Shown in pieces: positions 9,096 to 18,147 of a DNA stretch of 64,000 bases. Each line of letters begins with the position of its first letter. The first letter of the stretch is position 1. The position numbers and the translations under genes are program-made. The DNA lies in NCBI GenBank assembly GCA_963757265.1, contig CAVWRA010000004.1, forward strand, positions 248,001 to 312,000. The letters run 5' to 3'. The stretch is from CAIVVT01 sp963757265. Its GTDB lineage: Bacteria > Acidobacteriota > Terriglobia > Bryobacterales > Bryobacteraceae. The notes under the pieces are model-generated. The model saw nothing but the letters and a program-made list of their open reading frames with translations, did not search any database and was not told where the DNA came from.

Positions 9096-10376
9096 ATGAA
9101 AGACGAAGATCTTAAACGAAGAACGTTTTTGGGGCAGGTCGCGGTGGGCGCGGCGCTCGGTGGTGTTGCCCAACAGGCGCCTGCGATGACTTCGCAGCGT
9201 AACCCCGGCGGGGTGATCGGTGTCGCTTCGATCGGCGTCGGCCTGCGAGGCACGTACCTCATGCAACAGGCGCAAGCGATTCCGGGCGTGGAGATTCGTA
9301 TTATCTGCGATCTGTACGAGGGGAACAGGCAACGCGCCAAGAGCTTGTGCAAGAACGGCAGCGTGCGTATCGAGCGTGCGTGGGAGCAGGCGATCGAGGC
9401 TCCCGGCGTGGATGCCGTCATCATCGCCACGCCCGATTTCTGGCACGCACCGATAACGATCGGGGCCGCGCAGGCGAAAAAAGACATCTACGTGGAAAAA
9501 GGGTGGTGCACGCGGCTGGCGGATGCGAAGGCGATGCGGACGGCCGTCAAAGAGAACAGGGTGATCATGCAGTTGGGTCATCAATACAACAGCCAGCCGA
9601 GCTATAACAAGGCCAGGGAGATTTACCAGTCCGGCATACTGGGGAAGTTGCCGCTGGTCCGCATCTACTATGACCACGGCCTTTCCTATCCCATGTGGAA
9701 GTTTTATGCTGGCGATTTTCTAAACACAGTGATGCCGAAGGATGCTGGTCCAGCGACCATCGATTGGGATCGGTTCATCGCCAATGCTCCCCGGCGTCCA
9801 TTCAATGCCGAGCGGTTCTTTACGTGGCGATGCTATTGGGATTATGGCACTGGTCTGGCAGGCGATTGCATGAGCCATCTGTGGGATGGTCTTAACATGA
9901 TCGTGGGCATGGGCATCCCGGAAAGTGCGGTGGCCCATGGCGCCATTTACTCCTGGGAGGACGACCGCGATGTGCCCGACCAGTGGCACGTGATGTTCGA
10001 CTACGCCAAGCGCAAGATGGCGATCGCTTTCGGTAGTACGGTACATAACTCTCACGGGGGGCGATTTCTGCAATTGCTGGGACGGGAAGCGACCCTGGAG
10101 GTCGATGAAAACCACTGCCGGTTATACAAAGCGAACTACGCCGTGGTCCCGCCGGACTACTCCTTGAAACCGCCGCCGGACTACTCCCTGAATCCGGATG
10201 AGCTGAAGGTAAGCAGCCACATGGAGAATTTCATCGATTGCATCAGGTCGCGCGAACTCCCGCGCTGCCACGTCGATCGCGCCTTCGAAGAAGCGGTGGC
10301 TATTGTCATGTCGGTGGAAGCCTATAAGAAGGCGCGCAAAGTCCGCTGGGATCCAGCAAAGGAAGAGATCGTGTGA
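9096..10376 (+). CDS. Tat-exported Gfo/Idh/MocA family oxidoreductase
   Basis: 426 residues from ATG 9096 (AAAGGA 8 nt upstream; the frame is open further upstream, but that stretch is not protein-like). A twin-arginine signal KRRTFLGQVAVGAALGG opens the protein, so export after folding with cofactor is expected. The Rossmann region reads GVASIGVGLRGTYL ... IICDLYEGNRQRAK, followed by VDAVIIATPDFWHAP and DIYVEKG, the EKP-like motif of the family with Gly instead of Pro. The C-terminal signature MENFIDCIRSRELPRCHVDRA is shared with the paralogue at 49576-50877. Likely an NAD(P)- or bound-cofactor-dependent sugar or inositol oxidoreductase; substrate unknown. Sits between two glycosidase genes. 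Confidence 0.88.
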   Translation: MKDEDLKRRTFLGQVAVGAALGGVAQQAPAMTSQRNPGGVIGVASIGVGLRGTYLMQQAQAIPGVEIRIICDLYEGNRQRAKSLCKNGSVRIERAWEQAIEAPGVDAVIIATPDFWHAPITIGAAQAKKDIYVEKGWCTRLADAKAMRTAVKENRVIMQLGHQYNSQPSYNKAREIYQSGILGKLPLVRIYYDHGLSYPMWKFYAGDFLNTVMPKDAGPATIDWDRFIANAPRRPFNAERFFTWRCYWDYGTGLAGDCMSHLWDGLNMIVGMGIPESAVAHGAIYSWEDDRDVPDQWHVMFDYAKRKMAIAFGSTVHNSHGGRFLQLLGREATLEVDENHCRLYKANYAVVPPDYSLKPPPDYSLNPDELKVSSHMENFIDCIRSRELPRCHVDRAFEEAVAIVMSVEAYKKARKVRWDPAKEEIV

Positions 10377-10404
10377 CGCGAATAGACCGCAATCGTTGCG
10401 CACC

Positions 10405-10602
10405 CTGACCCCGCGCACGCAAATGCGAAGCCACACGCTGGCCCTTATGGAAAAGCTCAATGGTCGTGGGAGTCGAGCGTACTTCCGCCAACTCCTGCAC
10501 CAGGTTGTAGGGCACGCGGTAGTAGTTGATGTCGAAAGCGATGTGGTAATCGATGTTGACCCGCGCGCGAGACCGTTGGCTGAGCCCTCCGAGGAGGGAC
10601 AA
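10405..10602 (-). pseudogene. IS21-family transposase (IstA) C-terminal remnant
   Basis: The minus strand reads ARVNIDYHIAFDINYYRVPY and continues NLVQELAEVRSTPTTIELFHKG, then QRVASHLRARG. This matches the conserved C-terminal beta-rich segment of IS21 IstA transposases (ARVNIDYHV...YYSVPYTLVG...VEIFHRGKRVASH). Only about 65 residues remain; the DDE catalytic core and istB are absent and the flanks are occupied by other genes. It lies in the 355-nt gap between the oxidoreductase and the GH3 gene, so a past IS21 insertion or deletion joined these two. Confidence 0.7.
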
Positions 10603-10731
10603 GACAAACCAGTCGTTCCGTATTGATCGAATTTGTCGATCAACTTTCCGTCAGCCAGGCTACCGGCCTTCGGTGATGCCGGGCCAATCGTCGGTGCGGA
10701 AGGGCACCGCCGGCAGCCCCACCGGTCGTGG

Positions 10732-12912
10732 CTATTTGACCTCGACGGTCGTGTTCAACGGCAGGTTGGCGGAAGAGTCTCCGGCCAACAGGCGAACCCG
10801 CTCCTCTTCCACCTGGAGCGCCTTGACCTGCGTATTCCAGTAGGCCAGCCGCGACGCAGGAACTGGGATCTCCACTGTCCGGGTCTCGTTGGGCTGAAGC
10901 GACACGCGCTGGAATCCGACAAGTTGCAGACGGGGCCGGTCCACTTTCGAGCCGAGGTGCTTGGCGTAGATCTGAACGACCTCGTCGCCAGGCCGGCTGC
11001 CGGTATTCGTCACGTCAATTTGCACGGTGACCGCGCTGTCTCTTGGCAATTGCGGCGTGCTTGTTTTGAGATTGGCGAGCCGGAACGTGGTGTAGCTTAG
11101 GCCGTAGCCGAAGGGATAGAGCGGGTCGCCGTGGAAGTACATGTAGGTCCTTCCATGGCGGATGTCGTAATCCATCATGGGCGGAATCTGATCGAGCGAC
11201 CTCGGCCACGTTGTGATCAGTCGGCCGCCAGGGTTGTAGCTGCCGAAGATGGCCTTGGCGATCGCCGTGCCTTCGTCCTGCGAGGAATGGGCCATGTGCA
11301 GAATCGAGGGCACGTGCTCCTGGCTCCAGTTGATAGCAAACGGAAAGCTTGAGACGAGCACGACGACAGCGCGCGGGTTCGCGGTCCAGACCTGCTTGAC
11401 AAGTTGCTCCTGGTAGAGCTGGATGGACTCGCGGTCGCGGCCCTCGCGTCCGTCGCCCGGGACTGTGCAGGGTAGCGTAGCACCGTTAGCGTACCAATCC
11501 TTCTGCATATCCGGGCCGCACGTCGGGTCGTTACCGACGATGACGATCGCCACGTCGGACTTGCGAGCCGCGGCCACCGCTGCGCCGCCCAACTCGCTCT
11601 CGGCGTAATTGACGGTGATCTCCGGACCGGCCTCGGTCTTGATGCCCTCGAGCGGCGTAACGGCGTAAGGCGGTGTGCCGCCGTACCAATCCCAGTGGAC
11701 CGAATTGGCCAGCGAGCCAATGACGGCAATTGACTTGATCTTCTTCTTGTCCAATGGCAGGAAGGAGTCCTCATTCTTGAGCAGGACGACCGACTCTAAC
11801 GCCATCTGCAACGAAATCGCTTTGTGCTTGTCGGTGGTCCACGGCTCGGGCGAATCCTTGATGGAGGAGTAGGACACGATCTCCGGCGGGTCGAGCAATC
11901 CGAGCTTGATCGCGGTGCGGAACTTCGGACGCAGCACGTCGTCGAGGTCCGCGACTGTCAGCGAGCCGTCCTTGAGCGCGGCTCTGGTCTCCTCGGCATA
12001 GCGATCCAGAAACTGATTGATGCCCGCCTTAATGCTGGCCACCACCGCAGCCTTCTGGTCGGGGAAGGCGCGGTGGCCGTTGACGAGCAGTGCAACGGCG
12101 CCGCCATCGCTTGAGATGATGTCTCCGCCCCACTGCCCGCGCACGACGCTGCGCAAGACGGGGTTGATGGTCATCGGCGTGCCGTTCCATGCGTTATAAG
12201 AGGCCATCAGTGCGCGGGCGCCGCCCTCTTGGTAGGCCATGCGGAAGGGCAGCGAGTAATACTCCCAGAACAGCCGCTCGTCAAAGTAGGAGGTCGACCG
12301 GAAGCGGTCGTCCTCGTTGCTATTGGCAAGGAAGTGCTTCAACAAAGCGGCGGCCTGCCAGTACTTTGGATCGTCGCCCTGCAGGCCCTTGGTAAAGGCG
12401 GTCGCCATAGCGCCGTTGAAGAAGGCATCCTCGCCATAGACCTCTTCGCTGCGTCCCCAACGCGGATCGCGCGCAAGGTCGGATTGCGGTCCCCAGACGA
12501 GCAAAACCCTGCGATTGTACTTGGCGGTTTCGGTGATATAGCGGGCCTCGTAGCCCTCGACGGCACCGGCCCGGCGAACCAACTCGGGATCCCACGTCGA
12601 GCCCATACCCGGCGGCTGCGGGAATTGTGTGGTCGCGATCGGCTGCCGCGAGCCCATGGAACTGCGCTGCTGCAAGCCGTGGATGCCTTCCGACGCGCCA
12701 GCCTCCCGAACACCCAAGCGCGGTACGGCCATTCGGATGCCCAGGCACGCGACCTTCTCGTCGATAGTCATCAGCGAGAGCAGATTCTCGATGCGCTTGT
12801 CGGCATCGAGGTTCGGATCCTGGAATGGATAACTAACTTGCTGCGCTCGAAGGCAGACGCATGGTAGCAGCAAGAGACTCAGGAAGAGTATGGATCGGAC
12901 TTCTCGTCGCAT
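10732..12912 (-). CDS. Secreted glycoside hydrolase family 3 protein (beta-glucosidase/xylosidase type)
   Basis: 726 residues from ATG 12912, where a signal peptide begins (MRREVRSILFLSLLLLPCVC); the longer open frame upstream is not protein-like. GH3 N-terminal barrel about 45-330 with LLSLMTIDEKVACLG, LVWGPQSDLARDPRWGR, LKHFLANSNEDDR and the nucleophile Asp in GGDIISSDGGA (about 275). C-terminal alpha/beta sandwich about 385-590 (VVLLKNEDSFLPL ... IAVIGSLAN), then a fibronectin-III-like domain (about 640-725: VTNTGSRPGDEVVQIYAKHL). Releases terminal sugars from oligosaccharides in the periplasm or outside. Convergent with the oxidoreductase; the IS21 remnant lies between them. Confidence 0.92.
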   Translation of the reverse strand: MRREVRSILFLSLLLLPCVCLRAQQVSYPFQDPNLDADKRIENLLSLMTIDEKVACLGIRMAVPRLGVREAGASEGIHGLQQRSSMGSRQPIATTQFPQPPGMGSTWDPELVRRAGAVEGYEARYITETAKYNRRVLLVWGPQSDLARDPRWGRSEEVYGEDAFFNGAMATAFTKGLQGDDPKYWQAAALLKHFLANSNEDDRFRSTSYFDERLFWEYYSLPFRMAYQEGGARALMASYNAWNGTPMTINPVLRSVVRGQWGGDIISSDGGAVALLVNGHRAFPDQKAAVVASIKAGINQFLDRYAEETRAALKDGSLTVADLDDVLRPKFRTAIKLGLLDPPEIVSYSSIKDSPEPWTTDKHKAISLQMALESVVLLKNEDSFLPLDKKKIKSIAVIGSLANSVHWDWYGGTPPYAVTPLEGIKTEAGPEITVNYAESELGGAAVAAARKSDVAIVIVGNDPTCGPDMQKDWYANGATLPCTVPGDGREGRDRESIQLYQEQLVKQVWTANPRAVVVLVSSFPFAINWSQEHVPSILHMAHSSQDEGTAIAKAIFGSYNPGGRLITTWPRSLDQIPPMMDYDIRHGRTYMYFHGDPLYPFGYGLSYTTFRLANLKTSTPQLPRDSAVTVQIDVTNTGSRPGDEVVQIYAKHLGSKVDRPRLQLVGFQRVSLQPNETRTVEIPVPASRLAYWNTQVKALQVEEERVRLLAGDSSANLPLNTTVEVK

Positions 12913-13571
12913 ATTCGGTACCTGTCGATTCAAGAGCGCCCCCGTCTCATCCATCGCGTCATATCGATTTCTGCCGTGCGGTCCCGGTTTCTTCATTCGC
13001 GCGTTGAACTGGCCGGCGAAGGGTGCGTCCGTAAGGGAGTGGCTGATGAGAACAAACGCTTCGGGATTCGGCATGGATTTGATTCTACGCTTATGGAGCG
13101 AATCCGTTGGCAAGGCGGCCTAGCATTCGGTTACAGGTGTTCCCCGGCTGGAAGAGGGACTCGCGGTGCTGTGGAACCGTGCTCGCATGAGCTGGAATCA
13201 CACACTGCTGGGTCACAGTGGCAAGAACGCGGCGTTATGGGTCAATATCGGTAGCCTGCGGGCAAGGGGCCGGCGTCTTGAAGATGGTGCTGGGCAGCTT
13301 CTGCTGGGCCATTCCGAAACAGTCCGATTCTGCGTTCCAATACCGGCAAGAACTGGTTGAACGCCCTCCCAGGCCATCGAATGTCCGGAAACGCCACTTA
13401 GCGTTCCGAACAGAGCAGATTCTCTTCGAACACCGTTTACCGTTCCGACCACCTCTCGTCGCCAACTCTGCGCACACCCCTGACTTGCGGCCTGCGCGAA
13501 CCTTTACTGGAGCAGCGGCTATGAAGTTTGGGCGATGATGCGTGCAGTTGTTGTATCCACCGGGATACGCG
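12913..13571. other. Intergenic region between GH3 and GH106 genes
   Basis: 659 nt. Short open frames exist in several phases, but none has a recognisable product, ribosome site and coding-like composition together. The right part must carry the GH106 3' untranslated region and the left part the GH3 promoter. No terminator hairpin was recognised with confidence. Confidence 0.4.
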
Positions 13572-16500
13572 TTACTCAGGAGAATCCGCGGCGACCAAAA
13601 AGCGCACCTTCCCGAGCAAACCCGACTCCCACGGCTCGGCGTCTTTCGCATAAGGCTGAAAGATCGAAGGTCCTTTTATGTTCGTCTGCGCGTAACGCTT
13701 CTCAGACGGTAGGGCAACGTCGCCGATCAACCGATTCGGCCACAGGTTGACCACATCGACTTCCAGGAGGTTCCCCGCCGGCTTGACCGAGTCCGTAATC
13801 TCAACCCGGAAAGGTCTGGTCCACACCACACCCAGGTCCTTCCCGTTCAGGCGCACTTGGGCAACGTACTTCACATCGCCCAAATCCAGAGCGATCCTGT
13901 TGCCCGATGGCTGAAGCTGCTGGGGCAGGTCGAACGTCTTGCGATAGGTCGCGGTCCCGGAGTAGTACTTGATGCCCTCCTCGGGCCGCTTTGTCCAACT
14001 CACGAGTTCGGCGAACTCCACCTCCGCGGGACCGCCCCATCGAGGGTCGAAGCTGACCTTCCACGGACCGGTCAGCTCGCTACGCGTTGAATAGACCGGG
14101 AAATTGCGCGCGGCCGCGCCGTTCGCATTCGGGCTGATGGTAGTGCGAAAGACGACGAACATTGAGCCATAAGGCGGAAACTCCAGGGGCAAAATTGTCC
14201 GGCCGCCGACCTGCCGGAATGCCGGCGCAGAACGAGTTTCTCCGGTGACGGGGTCCCAGAGTTCGGGTCGCTTGCCGCTCACTCGAAACGTGCACTCCAA
14301 CTGCTCTTGACGTTCCCTGCGGTTCGCGACAAAGTAGATTTCGGTATCGCCAGTGGACCGGTGGATGAAGTTGAGGGCAGTGCCGCCGTCCACGCCCCGA
14401 TACTCAAAATCCGGCGCAAGCCCTTCCGACCGCAGGACCTCGCCGAGGGACATTCCGCAGACAACTCTCCCGCTGCCCAGCGGCCGCTGCTTGACTTTCT
14501 GCCCGTCGCAGTTTCCCCACATCTGCTCCGCGAGCATTTTCACTTCCTCGTCGGAGTACTTCAAACCGGGCGCCTGACGGGGTTTGAGCCCCACGATGAC
14601 CGCTCCGGCCGACGCCAGATCCTTTAACTTTCGGAGCACCTCCGGCGACATCGTGGCGTCCTCGGGCAATGACAGCACGCGATAGCTCATCCCGTCGGGC
14701 AACACCAGGCGCCGGTTGCGGACAGAAATGCGGTGCAGCAGCACGTCGGCATTGATCGCATCGAAGTCATAACCCCTCGCAAGCGCCGGCCGGAGGTACT
14801 CTTTCGAAGGCACGAACTTGGTGACGCCCTCACCGTAGAAATGCGCAACATCGGCCACGAAGAGTCCCTGTTGGAGCAGGTACTGACATCGCGCCAGGTA
14901 CTGGAAGAAGCTCCGCGCCTGCTCCCACCAGGTGATATTGCGGTCGATATGAGTGCCGAAGTTCAACTGCCGGCCAGGTTTCATGTCCAAGCTCGATTGT
15001 TGTGTGGACCCGAGAAATACCATGCTGTTCAAGCCGTCGGTGAAAGCCTCATCCCCGACTGGCTTGAGCGCATCTGGATAGTCCAGCCAGTGCGTCTCGG
15101 TGGTGAACGACTCGGCCGAAACGATGCGCCGTCCGTAAACATGGGCCGCCGAAGCCACCGTTCGGATTGCGTTTCCAAAACTGTTGAACTGCGACATGAT
15201 CTCAGACCCGTACCAGAATTCACCCTGGGTGGCATCGTTGTATCCCGCGCACCGCAGTCCATCGATATGCGGATAAGGATACGTGCCGTAACCCGCCTGG
15301 GTCCGAATCCCGACCCCGTGCTCGTGTGCGAGTTCCGCCAATCGGGCCCAATACCGCTCCGCGATCAGATCTCCGATCGTCCAGCGGAAGTCGAAAAGAA
15401 ACCGGTCTGTGGCTTCGCGGCTATTGACGATCCGCCTGGCCAGCGCTGGCAGGTAAGGCAGCAGGTCGTACCCCCGCCGGGCTTTGAATTCATCGCGGAA
15501 GACCGGCGACCAGGTGGGCTGTTGTCCCCTTACGTCCGCTCCCAGCTCCCAACTGTCGATGTGCAGGTACTTCAGCTTTATGCCAGCCGCCGCCGCATCC
15601 TCCAGCATTGGCTCCGCGGTGTTTCGGAAGTGGCACTCGATGCCGGCGCTGCCGAGCGTATCAGCCTCATACCCATCGCGGCCACCTTCAGACCCCCAAC
15701 GGACGCGCTGCCCCTCCAATGTGTATCCGAAACGCAGAATGGTCCACCGGCCTGCGGGCACGTTCCACTCAATCCGGCCGTTTGCATCCATCCGTGCGCT
15801 GAGGTCCACGATTTCGCTGGCACGACAATCCGGTGCGCCGTTCTCGGGGTACTCTTCGGCTAGTGCGGCCGGGCCCTGCCGCGGATAATCCCAAAAACTG
15901 CGGTTCCCCGATTTGAACCACCACCACTTGTTTCCCGGCCGCAAGTCGGGCTCGTCGCCTTTTCGGAGCAGCCAAGCCTCCGCAATCCGGACGGGTTCCC
16001 CATAAGATGGGGGAAAAAACATCCGGAAGTGCTTGCTTCGCACCTCCGGGAAATCGATCCGTTTCGGCCGTTGCGCCAGAGGGAACCGGCGGATCGTCGA
16101 GAAGGTTATTCCGTCGTCGGAGGATTGCAGTACACACTCGCGTGGCCCATTATCTCCCGCAGGCATCAGATAGATTCCGGTGGCAGCAAGCGGTTCGGAA
16201 TACTCGAACGATAGCCACTCCGCCTGGCTTGGCCGCTTGTCGGACGACCAATAGGAGGCCGGATCGCCATCCGCGGCGTCCTGAGGCGGGAAGTTCCACT
16301 CAATTCCGTCGTATCCCGCCAGGCTGGAACTGGCCATCACTTTCGCGGGTGTGAGGGGGCGGCCGGGCTTGTCGCGAAAGGCCACAACGGCGAAATCCTT
16401 ATAGTAACCGTCCACCACGGGAGGCTTCGCCAGGGTCTGTGAAAGCTTGCGGCGTCCATCCACCTGGAATTCGGAGTAGACGAGCTTTTTGTTCGCGTGA

Positions 16501-16886
16501 TCGGGCGTGATCCACGGTCCTCCGCTATTCCATCCGTCACACAGGTTCACGTCAACCTCCATCCCCAGGCGTTTCGCCTCCCGAAGTGCGTATTGGAAGA
16601 GGTCGTGCCAGGCCGGGCTGAGAAACTGCGCGCCGGCGGGAGTGCCGCCTCCGCCGAGTTGGAAAATCAGAATACCGTTGATCCCCTGGCGCTTAAACTC
16701 CTCGAGGTCCTTGTGAATTCCTTCCTTCGTTACGTTCCCGTTGATCCAAAACCAATACGTCCAGGGCTTGGCTGAGTCCGGTGGTGTCCGAAAAGAGCTA
16801 GCGAGCTCATCGGACTTCCCGGCGGCATTCACGACGGGGAACCAACCGACAAAAACAACACACGCCACGAGTGGAAATAGTCTCAC
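13572..16886 (-). CDS. Secreted GH106 alpha-L-rhamnosidase family protein
   Basis: 1104 residues from GTG 16886, chosen because GGAGG sits 5 nt upstream and the translation opens directly on a signal peptide (VRLFPLVACVVFVGWFPVVNA). The start of the mature protein, FRTPPDSAKPWTYWFWINGN, and DLEEFKRQGINGILIFQ with the later CDGWNSGGPWITPD are the GH106 signature. Insertions with carbohydrate-binding-type segments (about 215-330: SSDDGITFSTIRRFPL) and a C-terminal beta-galactosidase-like sugar-binding region (about 960-1090: YSGTATYRKTFDL ... DLGVVWTRPFRV) follow. The enzyme removes L-rhamnose from rhamnogalacturonan-type or other rhamnosides. Working partner of the GH3 and GH74-like genes in plant cell wall breakdown (inference). 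Confidence 0.9.
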   Translation of the reverse strand: MRLFPLVACVVFVGWFPVVNAAGKSDELASSFRTPPDSAKPWTYWFWINGNVTKEGIHKDLEEFKRQGINGILIFQLGGGGTPAGAQFLSPAWHDLFQYALREAKRLGMEVDVNLCDGWNSGGPWITPDHANKKLVYSEFQVDGRRKLSQTLAKPPVVDGYYKDFAVVAFRDKPGRPLTPAKVMASSSLAGYDGIEWNFPPQDAADGDPASYWSSDKRPSQAEWLSFEYSEPLAATGIYLMPAGDNGPRECVLQSSDDGITFSTIRRFPLAQRPKRIDFPEVRSKHFRMFFPPSYGEPVRIAEAWLLRKGDEPDLRPGNKWWWFKSGNRSFWDYPRQGPAALAEEYPENGAPDCRASEIVDLSARMDANGRIEWNVPAGRWTILRFGYTLEGQRVRWGSEGGRDGYEADTLGSAGIECHFRNTAEPMLEDAAAAGIKLKYLHIDSWELGADVRGQQPTWSPVFRDEFKARRGYDLLPYLPALARRIVNSREATDRFLFDFRWTIGDLIAERYWARLAELAHEHGVGIRTQAGYGTYPYPHIDGLRCAGYNDATQGEFWYGSEIMSQFNSFGNAIRTVASAAHVYGRRIVSAESFTTETHWLDYPDALKPVGDEAFTDGLNSMVFLGSTQQSSLDMKPGRQLNFGTHIDRNITWWEQARSFFQYLARCQYLLQQGLFVADVAHFYGEGVTKFVPSKEYLRPALARGYDFDAINADVLLHRISVRNRRLVLPDGMSYRVLSLPEDATMSPEVLRKLKDLASAGAVIVGLKPRQAPGLKYSDEEVKMLAEQMWGNCDGQKVKQRPLGSGRVVCGMSLGEVLRSEGLAPDFEYRGVDGGTALNFIHRSTGDTEIYFVANRRERQEQLECTFRVSGKRPELWDPVTGETRSAPAFRQVGGRTILPLEFPPYGSMFVVFRTTISPNANGAAARNFPVYSTRSELTGPWKVSFDPRWGGPAEVEFAELVSWTKRPEEGIKYYSGTATYRKTFDLPQQLQPSGNRIALDLGDVKYVAQVRLNGKDLGVVWTRPFRVEITDSVKPAGNLLEVDVVNLWPNRLIGDVALPSEKRYAQTNIKGPSIFQPYAKDAEPWESGLLGKVRFLVAADSPE

Positions 16887-17559
16887 TGAGCCCTCCAGGC
16901 CAGCATTCCCGGACATCGAGAGTATACACGGATGAACCGTACAGGACGCCGTGCTGTCCCGTCCCGCCGATAACCGATGGACTGGGATTCCCGTCTTGGA
17001 TCCCAAGTCCCGGTGGCTATCCGCTAGGTCGCCTTCCTTTGCGTCCTCCAGTTGCAGTTGTCCCTCTGGGAGCCGCCTCTGCCCGCAATGCCCAGTACAG
17101 TCCCATGGCGACGATGTCGATGGACTCCCAGTCCTCGACTATTGCTTTGGCCACGCGGAGGATCCCCCGCAATCGTCCAGCGTGCCGGCGGCTCCTTCGG
17201 CGGTACCCCATCCGGAATGCGCCGGTGGTCGGTAAACGGCGTTTACGGTAACTTGACGGCGGCGGCACTGTGTCGCCGCGCACTTGTTCGGAAGCACCAT
17301 TTCTCCGGCACGATTCCTTCCGAGTTGCCGACAATACATTCCCTGATCCTCCCCTCCCTTTAGGACCTAGCCGCGGGGCCCAGACCGTTTGTGCCGGCGA
17401 CCGGAGCAGAGTGGTCCGAAGAATTGCCGGCGAGAATGTTTTTGGTCCTCTCCTGCTGTCCGGTCTCCGCCTCCACGCAATGGATCGATTGCCCTCAAGG
17501 AGGACCGGGCTTTTGAGACGTACGCTCGCAGAAGTAGCCGCGAGCGGTATCATGTTTCG
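16887..17559. other. Divergent intergenic region upstream of the GH106 and VOC genes
   Basis: 673 nt. Nothing in any frame looks like a conserved protein; the longest frame crossing it (minus, 17017-17652) is Arg-rich and runs into the VOC gene. A palindrome at 17232-17246 is listed separately. Confidence 0.4.
17232..17246. promoter_or_regulatory. Palindrome GTAAACGGCGTTTAC, LacI-type operator candidate
   Basis: Perfect 6-bp arms (GTAAAC / GTTTAC) around GGC. The half-site resembles LacI/GalR-family operators. It lies 346 nt upstream of the GH106 start and 314 nt upstream of the VOC start. No LacI regulator is in the window. Confidence 0.3.
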
Positions 17560-17898
17560 ATGAGGCTGACGTACGTGATGAAGTTCGTGTCCAACATGGA
17601 CACGGCTGTAAAGTTCTACCGAGACACGTTGGGGTTGCCGCTTAAATTTCAATCACCCGGTTGGAGCGAGTTTGCTACAGGCGATATTACGCTGGCTTTG
17701 CATCCGGCTTCCGGGAAGAATCCACCGGGAAAGGTGGAACTGGGGTTTTCGGTGGAAGACTTGAAGGCATTTCATGCCGACCTGGCCGCGAAGGGCGTCC
17801 AATTTCCCATGCCTCCCAAGGTGGAGGATTTCGGCGCCTTGGCGCAATTCCTGGATTCCGAAGGAGCGGCGTGCAGTGTGGCCCAGGAAAAGAAGTGA
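17560..17898 (+). CDS. VOC (glyoxalase/bleomycin-resistance) superfamily protein
   Basis: 112 residues, one VOC domain of two beta-alpha-beta-beta-beta units: MKFVSNMDTAVKFYRDTLGL, then WSEFATGDITLALHP, and LGFSVEDLKAFHADLAAKGV ending FLDSEGAACSVAQ. Start at ATG 17560 fits the domain boundary; the upstream open frame is not protein-like. Metal-ligand positions are partly present (E in WSEFA, H in ALHP, D in FLDSEG), so a metalloenzyme is possible, but the reaction cannot be named. Confidence 0.85.
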   Translation: MRLTYVMKFVSNMDTAVKFYRDTLGLPLKFQSPGWSEFATGDITLALHPASGKNPPGKVELGFSVEDLKAFHADLAAKGVQFPMPPKVEDFGALAQFLDSEGAACSVAQEKK

Positions 17899-18147
17899 CC
17901 CTCGCGAAAACGCTGTAGGATCGGCACGCCGCGGAACGGACATTCTTACCCAACTTATCGGCGGCGTATGGCATCCCGGTTCCCAACACGATGCACTCGG
18001 AGTGCATAAGGCAAGACGATGACGCCGGTCACGCGCCGAGGCGAGGACGGCGACGGCCCCGGGCCCGTTTTCCCAGCGGAGAGAAGCCCGGCGCGACACT
18101 GTGCAGATCGAGGTTTGGGCAGCAATCAGTGAAGTCGCAGAACCGGG

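Noticed and set aside
14733..15863. 376-codon plus-strand frame opposite the GH106 gene
   Set aside because: Antisense shadow with no recognisable domain or ribosome site.
17017..17652. 211-codon minus-strand frame upstream of the GH106 gene
   Set aside because: Arg/Ser-rich, overlaps the VOC gene on the other strand and shows no conserved pattern.
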